Part shown: positions 1-5,872 of the stretch, one piece after another
Position numbering within the stretch: position 1 is the stretch's first letter
Layout: every line of letters begins with the position of its first letter
Assembly: GCA_021463315.1 (NCBI GenBank)
Contig: JAJTXO010000276.1
Location: forward strand, 1 to 5,872
Origin: Caldilineales bacterium
GTDB taxonomy: Bacteria > Chloroflexota > Anaerolineae > JAAEKA01
DNA length: 5,872 nucleotides
Direction: 5' to 3'
Program-made: the position numbers and the translations under genes
The notes under the pieces: model-generated
Told to the model about the DNA's origin: nothing
Database searches by the model: none
The model's input: the letters and a program-made list of their open reading frames with translations, nothing else

Positions 1-116
1 ACCGAGCCAGCTCCCTGCTCTGGCCGGTCTCCGACCGAGCCAGCACTTCCCCCTTGCTCTGGCCGGTCTCCGACCGAGCCAGCTCCTTGCTCTGGCCGGT
101 CTCCGACCGAGCCAGC
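1..116 (-). repeat. In-frame palindromic repeat array inside the A2M gene (3 full copies plus a partial)
   Basis: Three identical 28-bp copies sit at 17-44, 56-83 and 89-116, and a fourth is cut by the window edge at 1-11. Each is an imperfect inverted repeat: GACCGGCCAGAGC on the coding strand can pair with the upstream GCTGGCTCGGTC around a 3-base GGA loop. Copy-to-copy spacings are 33, 39 and 33 bp, all multiples of 3, so every copy is read in the same frame as AGSVGDRPEQG, with an extra GS in one spacer. The array starts at residue 674, after the last strand-like segment (PITIYAG) of the MG3-like domain, where a surface loop would be expected. It probably continues beyond the window. Confidence 0.93.
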
Positions 117-2135
117 ATAGATCGTGATGGGCGACCACGGCTCCTTGGTTGCCACCGCGCCGCGCGCGATGCCGTCGTCATCGCTGACGACCTGCAGATC
201 GTTGGCCCCCTCCATGCGCACCGGCACGCCGGCCACCGGCTGGCCCGTCTGCAGGTCGGTCACCCAGACCAGCACCTCATCCACGCTGCGTTTGCTGATC
301 AGATTGAAGGGAGAGACGATCAGCAGATGGCGCGGCGTCACCTGGCCCCCTTCATCCGAGCCATCGCCGTAGGCGACCTCGGGCGCGCGCATCTCGACCC
401 AGTAGATGCCGGAAGGCAGCGGCCCGCCATCCTCGGCCAGCGGCGTCTTGATCAGGTTGTTGGTGTTGCGCGCCGGGTCGACCGGCACAGTCCACACGCG
501 CAGCAGCGTGGCGGCGCGGGGTGTGAAGTTGCGCAGCGCATCCCAGCGATCCTGGCCCAGCAGCCGGCTGGCCTCGTTCTCGTTGACGCTGTACAGCTCG
601 AAGTTCAGCTCGCTGACGTTGCGATAGCTGACCGCGATCAGGGTGCTGGTGTAGGCGTTGTAGGTGCCGATGTCGTTGGGCACGTTCAGATGGGCGAAGG
701 GGCGGCGCTGGCCCGTCTGGAAGCGGATGCGCTGCGCGCCCAGCTTGTTGCCGAACAGGTCGGCGATATCGGCCGACAGCGTCACGGTGTAGTCGGTTTC
801 CGGCAGGCGCGGCCAACTGATGCGCCAACTGTTGTCGTAGGCGTTGAAATAGCTGAAAACCTCGGTGGGCGCTGGGATGATGGTGAAGGCATCCTGGCCC
901 AGAGTGCTCTCGTCGACCACGCCCTGCAGCACGATGCCCAGTTGCCGCTCCACCGCTACGCCAGTGGCGCCGTCGGGCGGGGAGGTGCTGACGATGCCGA
1001 TCTGCGGCGCGGTCTGAAAACGGCCCACAAAGCGCTCGCGCAGCGTGGCGTCGCCCTCGGCCGCGCGCGCGCTGGCATGAACCTCCACGACGTAGGCGGT
1101 GTCGTAGGCCAGAGGGGTGAGCGGCTGGAAGCGCAGGACGCGGTTGCCCTCGCGCCAGGTATAGCGGCCGGTCGCCTGCACCTGAGTGTCGCCGCGGCGC
1201 AGCACGAAGGCTTCCTCCGTGGACGCGCGGTCCATGGGTTGGCTGAAGGTGACGGTGATCGGCTTGGTGGGCCAGGCCATGGGGCCTTCCGGCGCCACGC
1301 TCAGCACGATAGGACTGGCAGTCTGGAAGCTGATGCTCACATCTTCGGCCAGCAGCCCGCCGTTGACATCGCTCAGGCCGGCCGGCACGGTCACGTTATA
1401 GCGGGCGCCGCCGGCCAGGGCAACCGCGGGCTTGAAGCTGTAGATGCTGGTGTTCAGCCACTGGCCCGCGCCGGGGGTGGCCGGCTCGATGCGCAGCGGG
1501 CTGGGCAGGCCAGCCTGCTGGCCAATGCTGGTCAACGGCACGACGGGCCGGTTGAAGATCACGGTGATGGGCGAGTCGACGCCGACCTCCTGGTTGCCGT
1601 CGGCCGGCTGGCTGCTGGTGACCTGCAGGAAGCCGACCGCGCTGAAGCGCAGATCCACCGGCGCGGCCAGCGGCTCGCCGGTGGCGCTTTTGGCCTCCTG
1701 GCTGACCGAGACGCGGTAGCCTTCGCCGCGCGCCAGCGGCTGGTCGGGCGTCCACACCAGGGTGTTGCCCTGGACGCTGGCCTGGCCGGGCGTCTCGGGC
1801 GCAATGGCAAAGGCTGCGATGGTGCTGGCCGCGTCCATGTCCTGGTCGAAGGTGATCGTCACCGGCTGGTCCAAAGGCTGTTCCTGGCCGCGGCGAGGCG
1901 AGGTGGACACGGCCACAGGGGGCAGATCCAGCGGCTCCACCGTGGGCGCGGCCGTGGGGGCTTCGGGAGCCGCGGGCGACGTCGGCTGGCTGGCTGGTGT
2001 GCTCTCCAGCGGCGCGGTCTGCGGCTCAGGGCCGGGGCCAGGCTGCGCGGGCTGGCCGCAGCTTGCCAGCAGCAGGCTGGCGACGATAACGATCAATAGA
2101 GCGATGTAGACGTGGTTGGTCGTTTTTTTGGACAT
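1..2135 (-). CDS. Alpha-2-macroglobulin family lipoprotein with N-terminal Ig-like repeats (3' end outside window)
   Basis: A secreted lipoprotein, open from the ATG at 2135 to the window edge with 711 codons visible and no stop. Residues 9-25 form a hydrophobic signal peptide ending in the lipobox L23-A24-S25-C26, so C26 should be lipidated. A Pro/Ala/Thr-rich linker covers about 27-73. Four Ig-like Big_5/SbsA-type domains follow at about 75-166, 170-273, 276-376 and 379-475, each with the 'S.P.dg...v.v...i.i.F..p.d' pattern. Residues 479-607 resemble the first macroglobulin domains (YNAYTSTLIAVSYRNVSELN). Residues 609-673 resemble the bacterial A2M MG3 domain (VLVWVTDLQTGQPVAGVPV). Family members trap attacking proteases in the envelope, often by a thioester; that region lies outside the window, so its presence is unknown. 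A GAGG ribosome site at 2141-2144 supports the start. From residue 674 an in-frame repeat array begins. Family is confident, exact domain edges are approximate. Confidence 0.85.
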   Translation of the reverse strand, partial: MSKKTTNHVYIALLIVIVASLLLASCGQPAQPGPGPEPQTAPLESTPASQPTSPAAPEAPTAAPTVEPLDLPPVAVSTSPRRGQEQPLDQPVTITFDQDMDAASTIAAFAIAPETPGQASVQGNTLVWTPDQPLARGEGYRVSVSQEAKSATGEPLAAPVDLRFSAVGFLQVTSSQPADGNQEVGVDSPITVIFNRPVVPLTSIGQQAGLPSPLRIEPATPGAGQWLNTSIYSFKPAVALAGGARYNVTVPAGLSDVNGGLLAEDVSISFQTASPIVLSVAPEGPMAWPTKPITVTFSQPMDRASTEEAFVLRRGDTQVQATGRYTWREGNRVLRFQPLTPLAYDTAYVVEVHASARAAEGDATLRERFVGRFQTAPQIGIVSTSPPDGATGVAVERQLGIVLQGVVDESTLGQDAFTIIPAPTEVFSYFNAYDNSWRISWPRLPETDYTVTLSADIADLFGNKLGAQRIRFQTGQRRPFAHLNVPNDIGTYNAYTSTLIAVSYRNVSELNFELYSVNENEASRLLGQDRWDALRNFTPRAATLLRVWTVPVDPARNTNNLIKTPLAEDGGPLPSGIYWVEMRAPEVAYGDGSDEGGQVTPRHLLIVSPFNLISKRSVDEVLVWVTDLQTGQPVAGVPVRMEGANDLQVVSDDDGIARGAVATKEPWSPITIYAGSVGDRPEQGAGSVGDRPEQGGSAGSVGDRPEQGAGS

Positions 2136-2140
2136 GTTGA

Positions 2141-2144
2141 CCTC
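2141..2144 (-). promoter_or_regulatory. Ribosome binding site of the A2M gene
   Basis: On the minus strand GAGG stands five bases before the ATG at 2135 (GAGGTCAACATG). It supports this start, which also places a typical lipoprotein signal peptide directly at the N-terminus. No convincing sigma70 promoter was found between the repeat array and this site, so the gene may depend on transcription from pbpC. Confidence 0.6.
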
Positions 2145-2207
2145 GTTTTCTCTATCCTTCTTCAATGCGCGATTGACAGTGGAAGCAACGCGTTCGTGGC
2201 CGCGGGG

Positions 2208-2371
2208 GATGCTTCGCCGAGCCTCAGCATGACAGAGGCCGATCGGGAGATGCTTCGCCGAGCCTCAGCATGACAGGGGCCGATCGAGGGATGCTTCGCC
2301 GAGCCTCAGCATGACAGGGATCGATCGGGGGATGCTTCGCCGAGCCTCAGCATGACAGGGGCCGATCGGGG
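2208..2371. repeat. Intergenic tandem array, 4 copies of a 41-bp palindromic repeat
   Basis: Copies begin at 2208, 2249, 2290 and 2331, each exactly 41 bp. The conserved part starts GATGCTTCGCCGAGCC and ends CAGCATGACAG; its ATGCT and AGCAT arms can form a stem. Each copy ends with a short spacer carrying GATCGGG or GATCGAGG, in three of the four within a GGCCGATCG context. The element resembles the dispersed 'GTCATGCTGAG...GAAGCATC' intergenic repeats seen in many GC-rich bacteria (recalled, not searched). The array fills most of the 256-bp spacer between pbpC and the A2M gene. The remainder of that spacer (2136-2207 and 2372-2391) holds the A2M ribosome site but no recognisable gene or Rho-independent terminator with a U tract. 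Confidence 0.93.
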
Positions 2372-2391
2372 CGCTTATCGGCGCGGTTGGG

Positions 2392-5121
2392 TCATTGGAC
2401 TTCGATCCAGATTCCTTCACTGGCCAGCGATTGCCCATCGGCATCCACGGCCACTGCCGTGACGTAGTGCGGGCCGGGTTGGAGGGTCCACCAGGTCTCG
2501 AAGGGCAGTCGGGTGGCCTGGCCCACGGGCTGGTCGTCCACCAGGAAGGTCACCTGGCTGGGCAACGTTGCACTCAACGGCCGCGCGGCCAGCCGCACCT
2601 GCTGCAAGCCGGCCGGCATTCCAGCCGACAGCCGGAACACACTGTTGGGGTCTGGGCTGATCAACGCCAGGCCGCCCTGGTCGCCGTCGCCTGTCATCCG
2701 CTCATCATTGACCGTTAACCGTTCACCGTTCACCGTCAACCGTTCATCGATCCCCTGCGCCAGCGCCCATTCGCGCAGCTCTGGCGGATAGACCCGCACA
2801 ACGCGCTGCTCGACGCATTCCGGCGCACTCTCCGGGCCGGCCGCGCCGCCGTGGCAGCGATCCACTGCCAGCGGCTGGTAGATCGCATCGAACGTGACCG
2901 GCTCGGAGCCGGCGATGAACAGCTCGCTGCGTCGGCGAGTACACCATTGCGTGGGCAAGAGGCCCGAATCGATGCAGATCTCAGCCCGCACCAGCCCCTG
3001 CGGCTGGCGGAAGCGGGCCGCAGGCAGCCCCTTGTGCGCCATCTCCATCACATCGCGCCAGATCGGCCCCGCGCCGCTGACGCCGCTGACGCCAGCCATC
3101 GGTGTGTTGTCCGCGTTGCCTACCCAGACGCCGCCCGCCAGATCGGGGGTGTAGCCGACGGTCCAGTTGTCGCGCCAATCAGTGGTGGTGCCGGTCTTGA
3201 CCGCGGCCGGCCGGCTCAGCTTGAGCACGCTGTGGCGGCCAAAGGAGGGCGCGCGCGCGTCGTCGTCGCTGAGGATGTCGGTGATCAGGTAGGCGACGCG
3301 CGGATCCAGCGCGTGCGACGGGGCGCGGGCAGCGTGGTCGGCGCGCCAGAGGAGATTGCCGTCGGCGTCCTCGATGCGTTCGATGGCGTAGGGCGTCACC
3401 TTGTAGCCGCCGTTGGCGAAGGTCGCATAGGCCGCGGTCAGCTCCAGCAGGCTGACCTCGCCGCCGCCCAGGGTCAGCGCCAGGCCATAGGGCTGGCTGT
3501 TCCCAGCCGCCGCGGGTTGAGTAGCCGCGGGTTGAGTAGCCGTCTGCGGCGTATCGAAACCCGTCTGCAGCGTATCGAAACCCGTCTGCAGCGTATCGAA
3601 ACTCGTGGGTTGAGTAGCCGTCTGCGGCGTATCGAAACCCGTGGGTTGAGTAGCCGTCTGCGGCGTATCGAAACCCGTCTGCGGCGTATCGAAACCCAGC
3701 GGCGGCTGCGCGCCCGCCGGCTGAAACGATGTGATGCCCTGTCGCTGCGCCTGGTCGATCAGCGCGGGGATGCCGATGGCCTCCAGCGTCTTGACCGCGG
3801 GCAGGTTGTAGGAGCTGGCCAGCGCGGTGCGCACGCTGACCGGGCCGTGCCATTGCATGTCGTAGTTCTGCGGCACATAGGACTCCCCCTCGGCGGTCAG
3901 AAAGGCGGTGCGCACATCCGCGATGACGGTGGCGGCCGTGAACGGCTCTCGGCCGGCCGCGGCCGCGCGGGCTGGGTCCATGGCCGCGGCGTAGGTCAGC
4001 GGCTTGAGCGCGGAGCCGGGCTGCCGCAGCGCCAAAGCTGCGTTCATCGCGCCGTCGATGCTGGCGTCGAAGTAGTTGGGGCTGCCCACCATGGCCCGGA
4101 TCGCGCCGCTCTGCGGGTCCAGCAGCACCACGGCCGCGTTCTCGATGCGCCGATCGGGCGGCGCGTCCTTGGTCTGCGCGAGCTGGCCCAGGCGATAGCC
4201 CACCGCGGCCTCCGCCTGCCGGTTCCAATCCAGGTTCAGGGTGGTCATCACCCGCAGACCGCCCTGGCTGACCCGCTCGGCGCCCAGCAGGCGTTCCAAC
4301 TGCGCCTCCACGTAGCTGACGAAATGCGGCGCCTCGATGGGGAAGGGGGTGGCGGCGAACTGCAGACGTTCGGCCAGCGCCAGCTCGGCCTCGCCGCGGC
4401 TGCTGGCGCCGTTGCCAACCATAGCGGCCAGCACGTGGGACTGCCGCCAGCGAGCCGATTCCAGGTTGTAGATGGGGTTGTAGACCTCGGGGTTCTGCAC
4501 CAGCCCGGCCAGCAGGCTGCATTCGGCCAGATCCAGTTCGCTGGCCGACTTGCCGAAGTAGCTGTGGGCCGCGCCCTCCAGGCCGTAGGCGAAGTTGCCG
4601 AAGTAGACCTGGTTGAGGTACATGGCCAGCACCTCTTGCTTGTCATAACGCAGCTCGATGCGCAACGCCAGCCAGGCCTCGCGCAGCTTCCTGCGCAGCG
4701 ACTGCTCGTAGCGTTCCTCCGCGCTCAGCAGCGTGTTGCGGGCCAGTTGTTGGGTGATGGTGGAGGCGCCAGAGACCACGGTGCCGCTGCGCAGGTTCTG
4801 TATGGCCGCGCGGCCGATGGCCAGGGGATCGACGCCGGGGTGCTGAAAGAAGCGACTGTCCTCCACCGCGACCGTGGCCTGCCAGCAGGCGGCCGGGATC
4901 TGCTCGAAGCTCAGCGAGCGCTGCTTGCCTTGATCGCCGATGGCCTCGAAGAGCAGTTGGCCCTGGCGGTCATAGAGCAGGGTGCTGGGCCGGGCCGCGG
5001 CCAGGTTCTCTGGCGTCGGTGCGGGCAGATCGCCTACCAGCCAGTAGCCAAAGACCAGCACAGCCAACAGCCCTGCTGCCAGGGTCAGCAGCGCCCATCG
5101 CCGCCGAGAGAAGAAAGACAT
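2392..5121 (-). CDS. pbpC: Penicillin-binding protein 1C, bifunctional transglycosylase/transpeptidase
   Basis: A class A PBP that polymerises lipid II into glycan strands and cross-links peptides at the outer face of the membrane. Numbered from the ATG at 5121 (909 aa): a membrane anchor at about 9-30; GT51 transglycosylase with catalytic E87 in VAVEDSRFFQHPGVD, GASTITQQLARN at 118-129 and EVLAMYLNQVYFG at 163-175; transpeptidase with nucleophile S370 and K373 (PGSALK), S437-Y438-N439, and K642-T643-G644-T645; a C-terminal PBP1C-type domain (BiPBP_C) from about 820. All catalytic motifs are intact. It is longer than the roughly 770-aa enterobacterial enzyme, partly because of a 62-residue repeat insertion (476-537) and a smaller repeat (793-813). 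The frame stays open upstream to a GTG at 5190 (932 aa). The ATG was preferred because it puts a short basic segment before the anchor and follows GGTGGTG by six bases. The A2M gene lies downstream. Confidence 0.93.
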   Translation of the reverse strand: MSFFSRRRWALLTLAAGLLAVLVFGYWLVGDLPAPTPENLAAARPSTLLYDRQGQLLFEAIGDQGKQRSLSFEQIPAACWQATVAVEDSRFFQHPGVDPLAIGRAAIQNLRSGTVVSGASTITQQLARNTLLSAEERYEQSLRRKLREAWLALRIELRYDKQEVLAMYLNQVYFGNFAYGLEGAAHSYFGKSASELDLAECSLLAGLVQNPEVYNPIYNLESARWRQSHVLAAMVGNGASSRGEAELALAERLQFAATPFPIEAPHFVSYVEAQLERLLGAERVSQGGLRVMTTLNLDWNRQAEAAVGYRLGQLAQTKDAPPDRRIENAAVVLLDPQSGAIRAMVGSPNYFDASIDGAMNAALALRQPGSALKPLTYAAAMDPARAAAAGREPFTAATVIADVRTAFLTAEGESYVPQNYDMQWHGPVSVRTALASSYNLPAVKTLEAIGIPALIDQAQRQGITSFQPAGAQPPLGFDTPQTGFDTPQTATQPTGFDTPQTATQPTSFDTLQTGFDTLQTGFDTPQTATQPAATQPAAAGNSQPYGLALTLGGGEVSLLELTAAYATFANGGYKVTPYAIERIEDADGNLLWRADHAARAPSHALDPRVAYLITDILSDDDARAPSFGRHSVLKLSRPAAVKTGTTTDWRDNWTVGYTPDLAGGVWVGNADNTPMAGVSGVSGAGPIWRDVMEMAHKGLPAARFRQPQGLVRAEICIDSGLLPTQWCTRRRSELFIAGSEPVTFDAIYQPLAVDRCHGGAAGPESAPECVEQRVVRVYPPELREWALAQGIDERLTVNGERLTVNDERMTGDGDQGGLALISPDPNSVFRLSAGMPAGLQQVRLAARPLSATLPSQVTFLVDDQPVGQATRLPFETWWTLQPGPHYVTAVAVDADGQSLASEGIWIEVQ
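2683..2745 (-). repeat. In-frame 21-bp tandem repeat in the pbpC C-terminal linker
   Basis: Three consecutive 21-bp units, 2725-2745, 2704-2724 and 2683-2703, read on the minus strand as ERLTVNG, ERLTVND and the decayed ERMTGDG (residues 793-813 from the ATG at 5121). The first two units are close copies and the third is degenerate. Within them a shorter AACGGT motif recurs. The array sits in the linker between the transpeptidase part and the C-terminal domain. Its DNA is visibly less GC-rich than its surroundings. Confidence 0.75.
3511..3696 (-). repeat. Two-module in-frame repeat array within the PBP1C transpeptidase domain
   Basis: The 186 bp are made entirely of two modules without gaps. 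Module A is 15 bp (CGYGGGTTGAGTAGC on the plus strand). Module B is 21 bp (CGTCTGCRGC followed by GTATCGAAACY). Plus-strand order is A A B B B A B A B B. On the coding strand A reads ATQPA or ATQPT and B reads GFDTPQT, GFDTLQT or SFDTLQT, giving 62 residues (476-537 from the ATG at 5121). An A-B pair forms an imperfect hairpin: GGGTT pairs with AACCC, and GCCG-TCTG-CGGC forms the core. It resembles the 'GGTTGAGTAG...CGTATCGAAACC' palindromic repeats common in GC-rich genomes (recalled, not searched). The insertion lies between the SYN and KTG motifs. Confidence 0.93.
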
Positions 5122-5228
5122 GAAAAACACCACCAATCGAACCGGAGTTGATAGCCAGCGCGAGCCGGCCGGAGCGGCGAGATCGCACACCTGTTACACG
5201 GCCTCAACCGTTGCCTGGTTCATTCTGT

Positions 5229-5257
5229 AGCTTACGCCAGAAGCGCCGTCTTGCCAA
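5229..5257 (-). promoter_or_regulatory. Weak candidate promoter for pbpC
   Basis: On the minus strand TTGGCA (5252-5257) is followed after 17 bp by TAAGCT (5229-5234). The -35 matches the sigma70 consensus at five of six positions, but the -10 at only three. Position and orientation suit pbpC, about 110 bp upstream of its chosen ATG. In a GC-rich genome this could be chance. Confidence 0.25.
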
Positions 5258-5268
5258 ATCTGGGTCAG

Positions 5269-5297
5269 TTGACGGCCACGGGGGCCGGTGCTATAAT
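5269..5297 (+). promoter_or_regulatory. Sigma70-type promoter for the Uma2-family gene
   Basis: TTGACG at 5269-5274 and TATAAT at 5292-5297 are separated by exactly 17 bp. This is a perfect -10 and a five-of-six -35 at the ideal spacing. Transcription would start near 5304, giving a leader of about 40 bases before the ATG at 5346. The stretch is AT-rich at the -10 against a GC-rich background, and the site sits in the divergent region between pbpC and the Uma2-family gene. Confidence 0.75.
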
Positions 5298-5332
5298 GCC
5301 GCCAGCGAAACTGATGAAGCTGGAAGCGCGAT

Positions 5333-5336
5333 AGGA
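5333..5336 (+). promoter_or_regulatory. Ribosome binding site that selects the Uma2-family start
   Basis: AGGA at 5333-5336 lies nine bases before the ATG at 5346. Two nearer ATGs (5336 and 5342) are in another frame that meets a stop after about two dozen codons, so 5346 is the only nearby ATG that opens the conserved reading frame. Confidence 0.5.
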
Positions 5337-5345
5337 TGAAGATGT

Positions 5346-5872
5346 ATGATCGAAGCACCTGTGATGCCCCGTCCGCCAGCGGTGAAGAGGCCAGCGCGCC
5401 TTACTGAGATCTATTACCCAGAATCGGATGGAAAGCCTGTGGGAGAAACTGAATTTCACGTGATAGCGTTGTTGGGTTTGCTGCAGACGCTGCGCAGCCA
5501 CTATCGCCTGAACGATGAGGTCTACGTGGGCGGTGATATGCTGTTCTACTATGTGGAAGGCAAGCCATCCGAGTTCAAGGTCCCCGATGTCTTCGTCGTG
5601 AAGGGGATTGCCAAGCACATGCGGCGCACCTACAAGCTCTGGGAAGAACAGATTGCGCCCTGCGTGATCTTTGAGATCACCTCGCGCGGCACGCGCAGGG
5701 AGGATTTCGGCACAAAGCGCTCGCTCTACCAACGGCTGGGTGTACAGGAGTACTTTCTGTTTGACCCGATGGCCGAGTACCTGCGCCCACCTCTGCAGGG
5801 CTTTACGCTGGAGGCTGGAAGCTACCAACCGCTGACGCCGCATGAGGATGGCTCGATTTGGAGCCAGGAGCT
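5346..5872 (+). CDS. Uma2-family (DUF820) PD-(D/E)XK nuclease-like protein, C-terminus outside window
   Basis: The frame is open from the ATG at 5346 to the right edge (175 codons visible). It matches the Uma2/DUF820 family, a restriction-endonuclease-like fold expanded in cyanobacteria, Chloroflexota and Deinococcota; its cellular role is poorly known. Visible family features are an early helix with E34 (PVGETEFHVIALLGLL), the P80-D81 motif (VPDVFVVKG), E110 in VIFEITSRGT, and D120-F-G-T-K124 followed by Y128 and GVQEYFLFDP. D81, E110 and the nearby Lys form the likely metal-binding and catalytic set by analogy with the fold. Its less GC-extreme codon use differs mildly from the two minus-strand genes. 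It is transcribed divergently from pbpC, so no functional link with cell-wall synthesis is implied. Family assignment is firm; nuclease activity is inferred. Confidence 0.85.
   Translation, partial: MIEAPVMPRPPAVKRPARLTEIYYPESDGKPVGETEFHVIALLGLLQTLRSHYRLNDEVYVGGDMLFYYVEGKPSEFKVPDVFVVKGIAKHMRRTYKLWEEQIAPCVIFEITSRGTRREDFGTKRSLYQRLGVQEYFLFDPMAEYLRPPLQGFTLEAGSYQPLTPHEDGSIWSQE

Noticed and set aside
54..2099. Long plus-strand open frame (681 codons) starting at a TTG
   Set aside because: It is codon-aligned antisense to the A2M gene. Its translation is rich in His, Arg, Ala and Gly with no recognisable domain, while the opposite strand shows a lipobox and Ig/MG domains.
2123..2129. Run of seven A on the coding strand at codons 3-5 of the A2M gene, as a phase-variable slippage site
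   Set aside because: Seven bases is short for phase variation, and Lys codons after the start are normal for a signal peptide.
2173..2178. TTGACA on the plus strand as a promoter -35
   Set aside because: No -10-like hexamer follows at 16-19 bp, and it would fire antisense into pbpC.
3511..3696. CRISPR array
   Set aside because: The modules are contiguous, with no unique spacers of regular length, and are translated in frame. The other arrays here also lack CRISPR-type variable spacers.
3179..4522. Minus-strand 447-codon open frame
   Set aside because: It lies inside pbpC in another frame and has an Arg/Gly/Ala-rich translation typical of out-of-frame GC-rich DNA.
2851..5151. Long plus-strand open frame (766 codons)
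   Set aside because: It is an antisense shadow of pbpC, whose strand carries all GT51 and transpeptidase motifs. Repeats such as RGLSSRLRRIETR in it are just the module array read backwards.
5122..5190. Upstream extension of PBP1C to the GTG at 5190
   Set aside because: The extra 23 residues add a segment before the basic stretch and anchor with no clear ribosome site near the GTG. It cannot be excluded, so it is noted in the gene entry.
5265..5843. Minus-strand 192-codon open frame antisense to the Uma2-family gene
   Set aside because: The plus strand encodes the conserved Uma2 motifs with a good promoter and ribosome site; the antisense product matches nothing I recognise.

Overview
The window is high-GC bacterial DNA holding three protein genes and four unrelated short-repeat families. 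The best taxonomic guess is Chloroflexota (an Anaerolineae/Caldilineae-like genome). This rests on GC-rich codon use, a Uma2-family gene, and a PBP1C next to an Ig-domain alpha-2-macroglobulin lipoprotein, with genes and spacers full of palindromic repeats. No rRNA or marker gene is present, so this is inference.

Layout, left to right. (1) Positions 1-2135, minus strand: most of a large secreted lipoprotein of the bacterial alpha-2-macroglobulin (A2M) type. It has a lipobox, four Ig-like (Big_5-like) domains, then the first macroglobulin domains. Its 3' end runs off the left edge and its last visible ~115 bases are an in-frame array of a palindromic repeat. (2) Positions 2136-2391: a spacer with four 41-bp tandem copies of a different palindromic repeat. 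(3) Positions 2392-5121, minus strand: a bifunctional class A penicillin-binding protein, PBP1C (pbpC), with all catalytic motifs present. It carries a 62-residue insertion built from 15- and 21-bp modules inside its transpeptidase domain, and a second 21-bp in-frame repeat near its C-terminus. (4) Positions 5122-5345: a divergent regulatory region with a near-consensus sigma70 promoter facing right. (5) Positions 5346-5872, plus strand: the 5' part of a Uma2-family (DUF820) PD-(D/E)XK nuclease-like gene.

pbpC and the A2M gene point the same way with a 256-bp spacer. The pair matches the known pbpC/yfhM linkage of proteobacteria, where an envelope protease trap is thought to work alongside a peptidoglycan-repair enzyme. 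Here pbpC comes first.

The most striking theme is the repeats. Three repeat arrays inside coding sequence have spacings that are multiples of 3 (33/39/33, 15/21, 21 bp) and read through without a stop. The one array in a spacer has a period of 41 bp. Repeat elements appear to have entered or expanded in protein genes, and the frame-preserving copies remain, even inside an enzyme's catalytic domain. Two long open frames on the plus strand (54-2099 and 2851-5151) are antisense shadows of the real genes.
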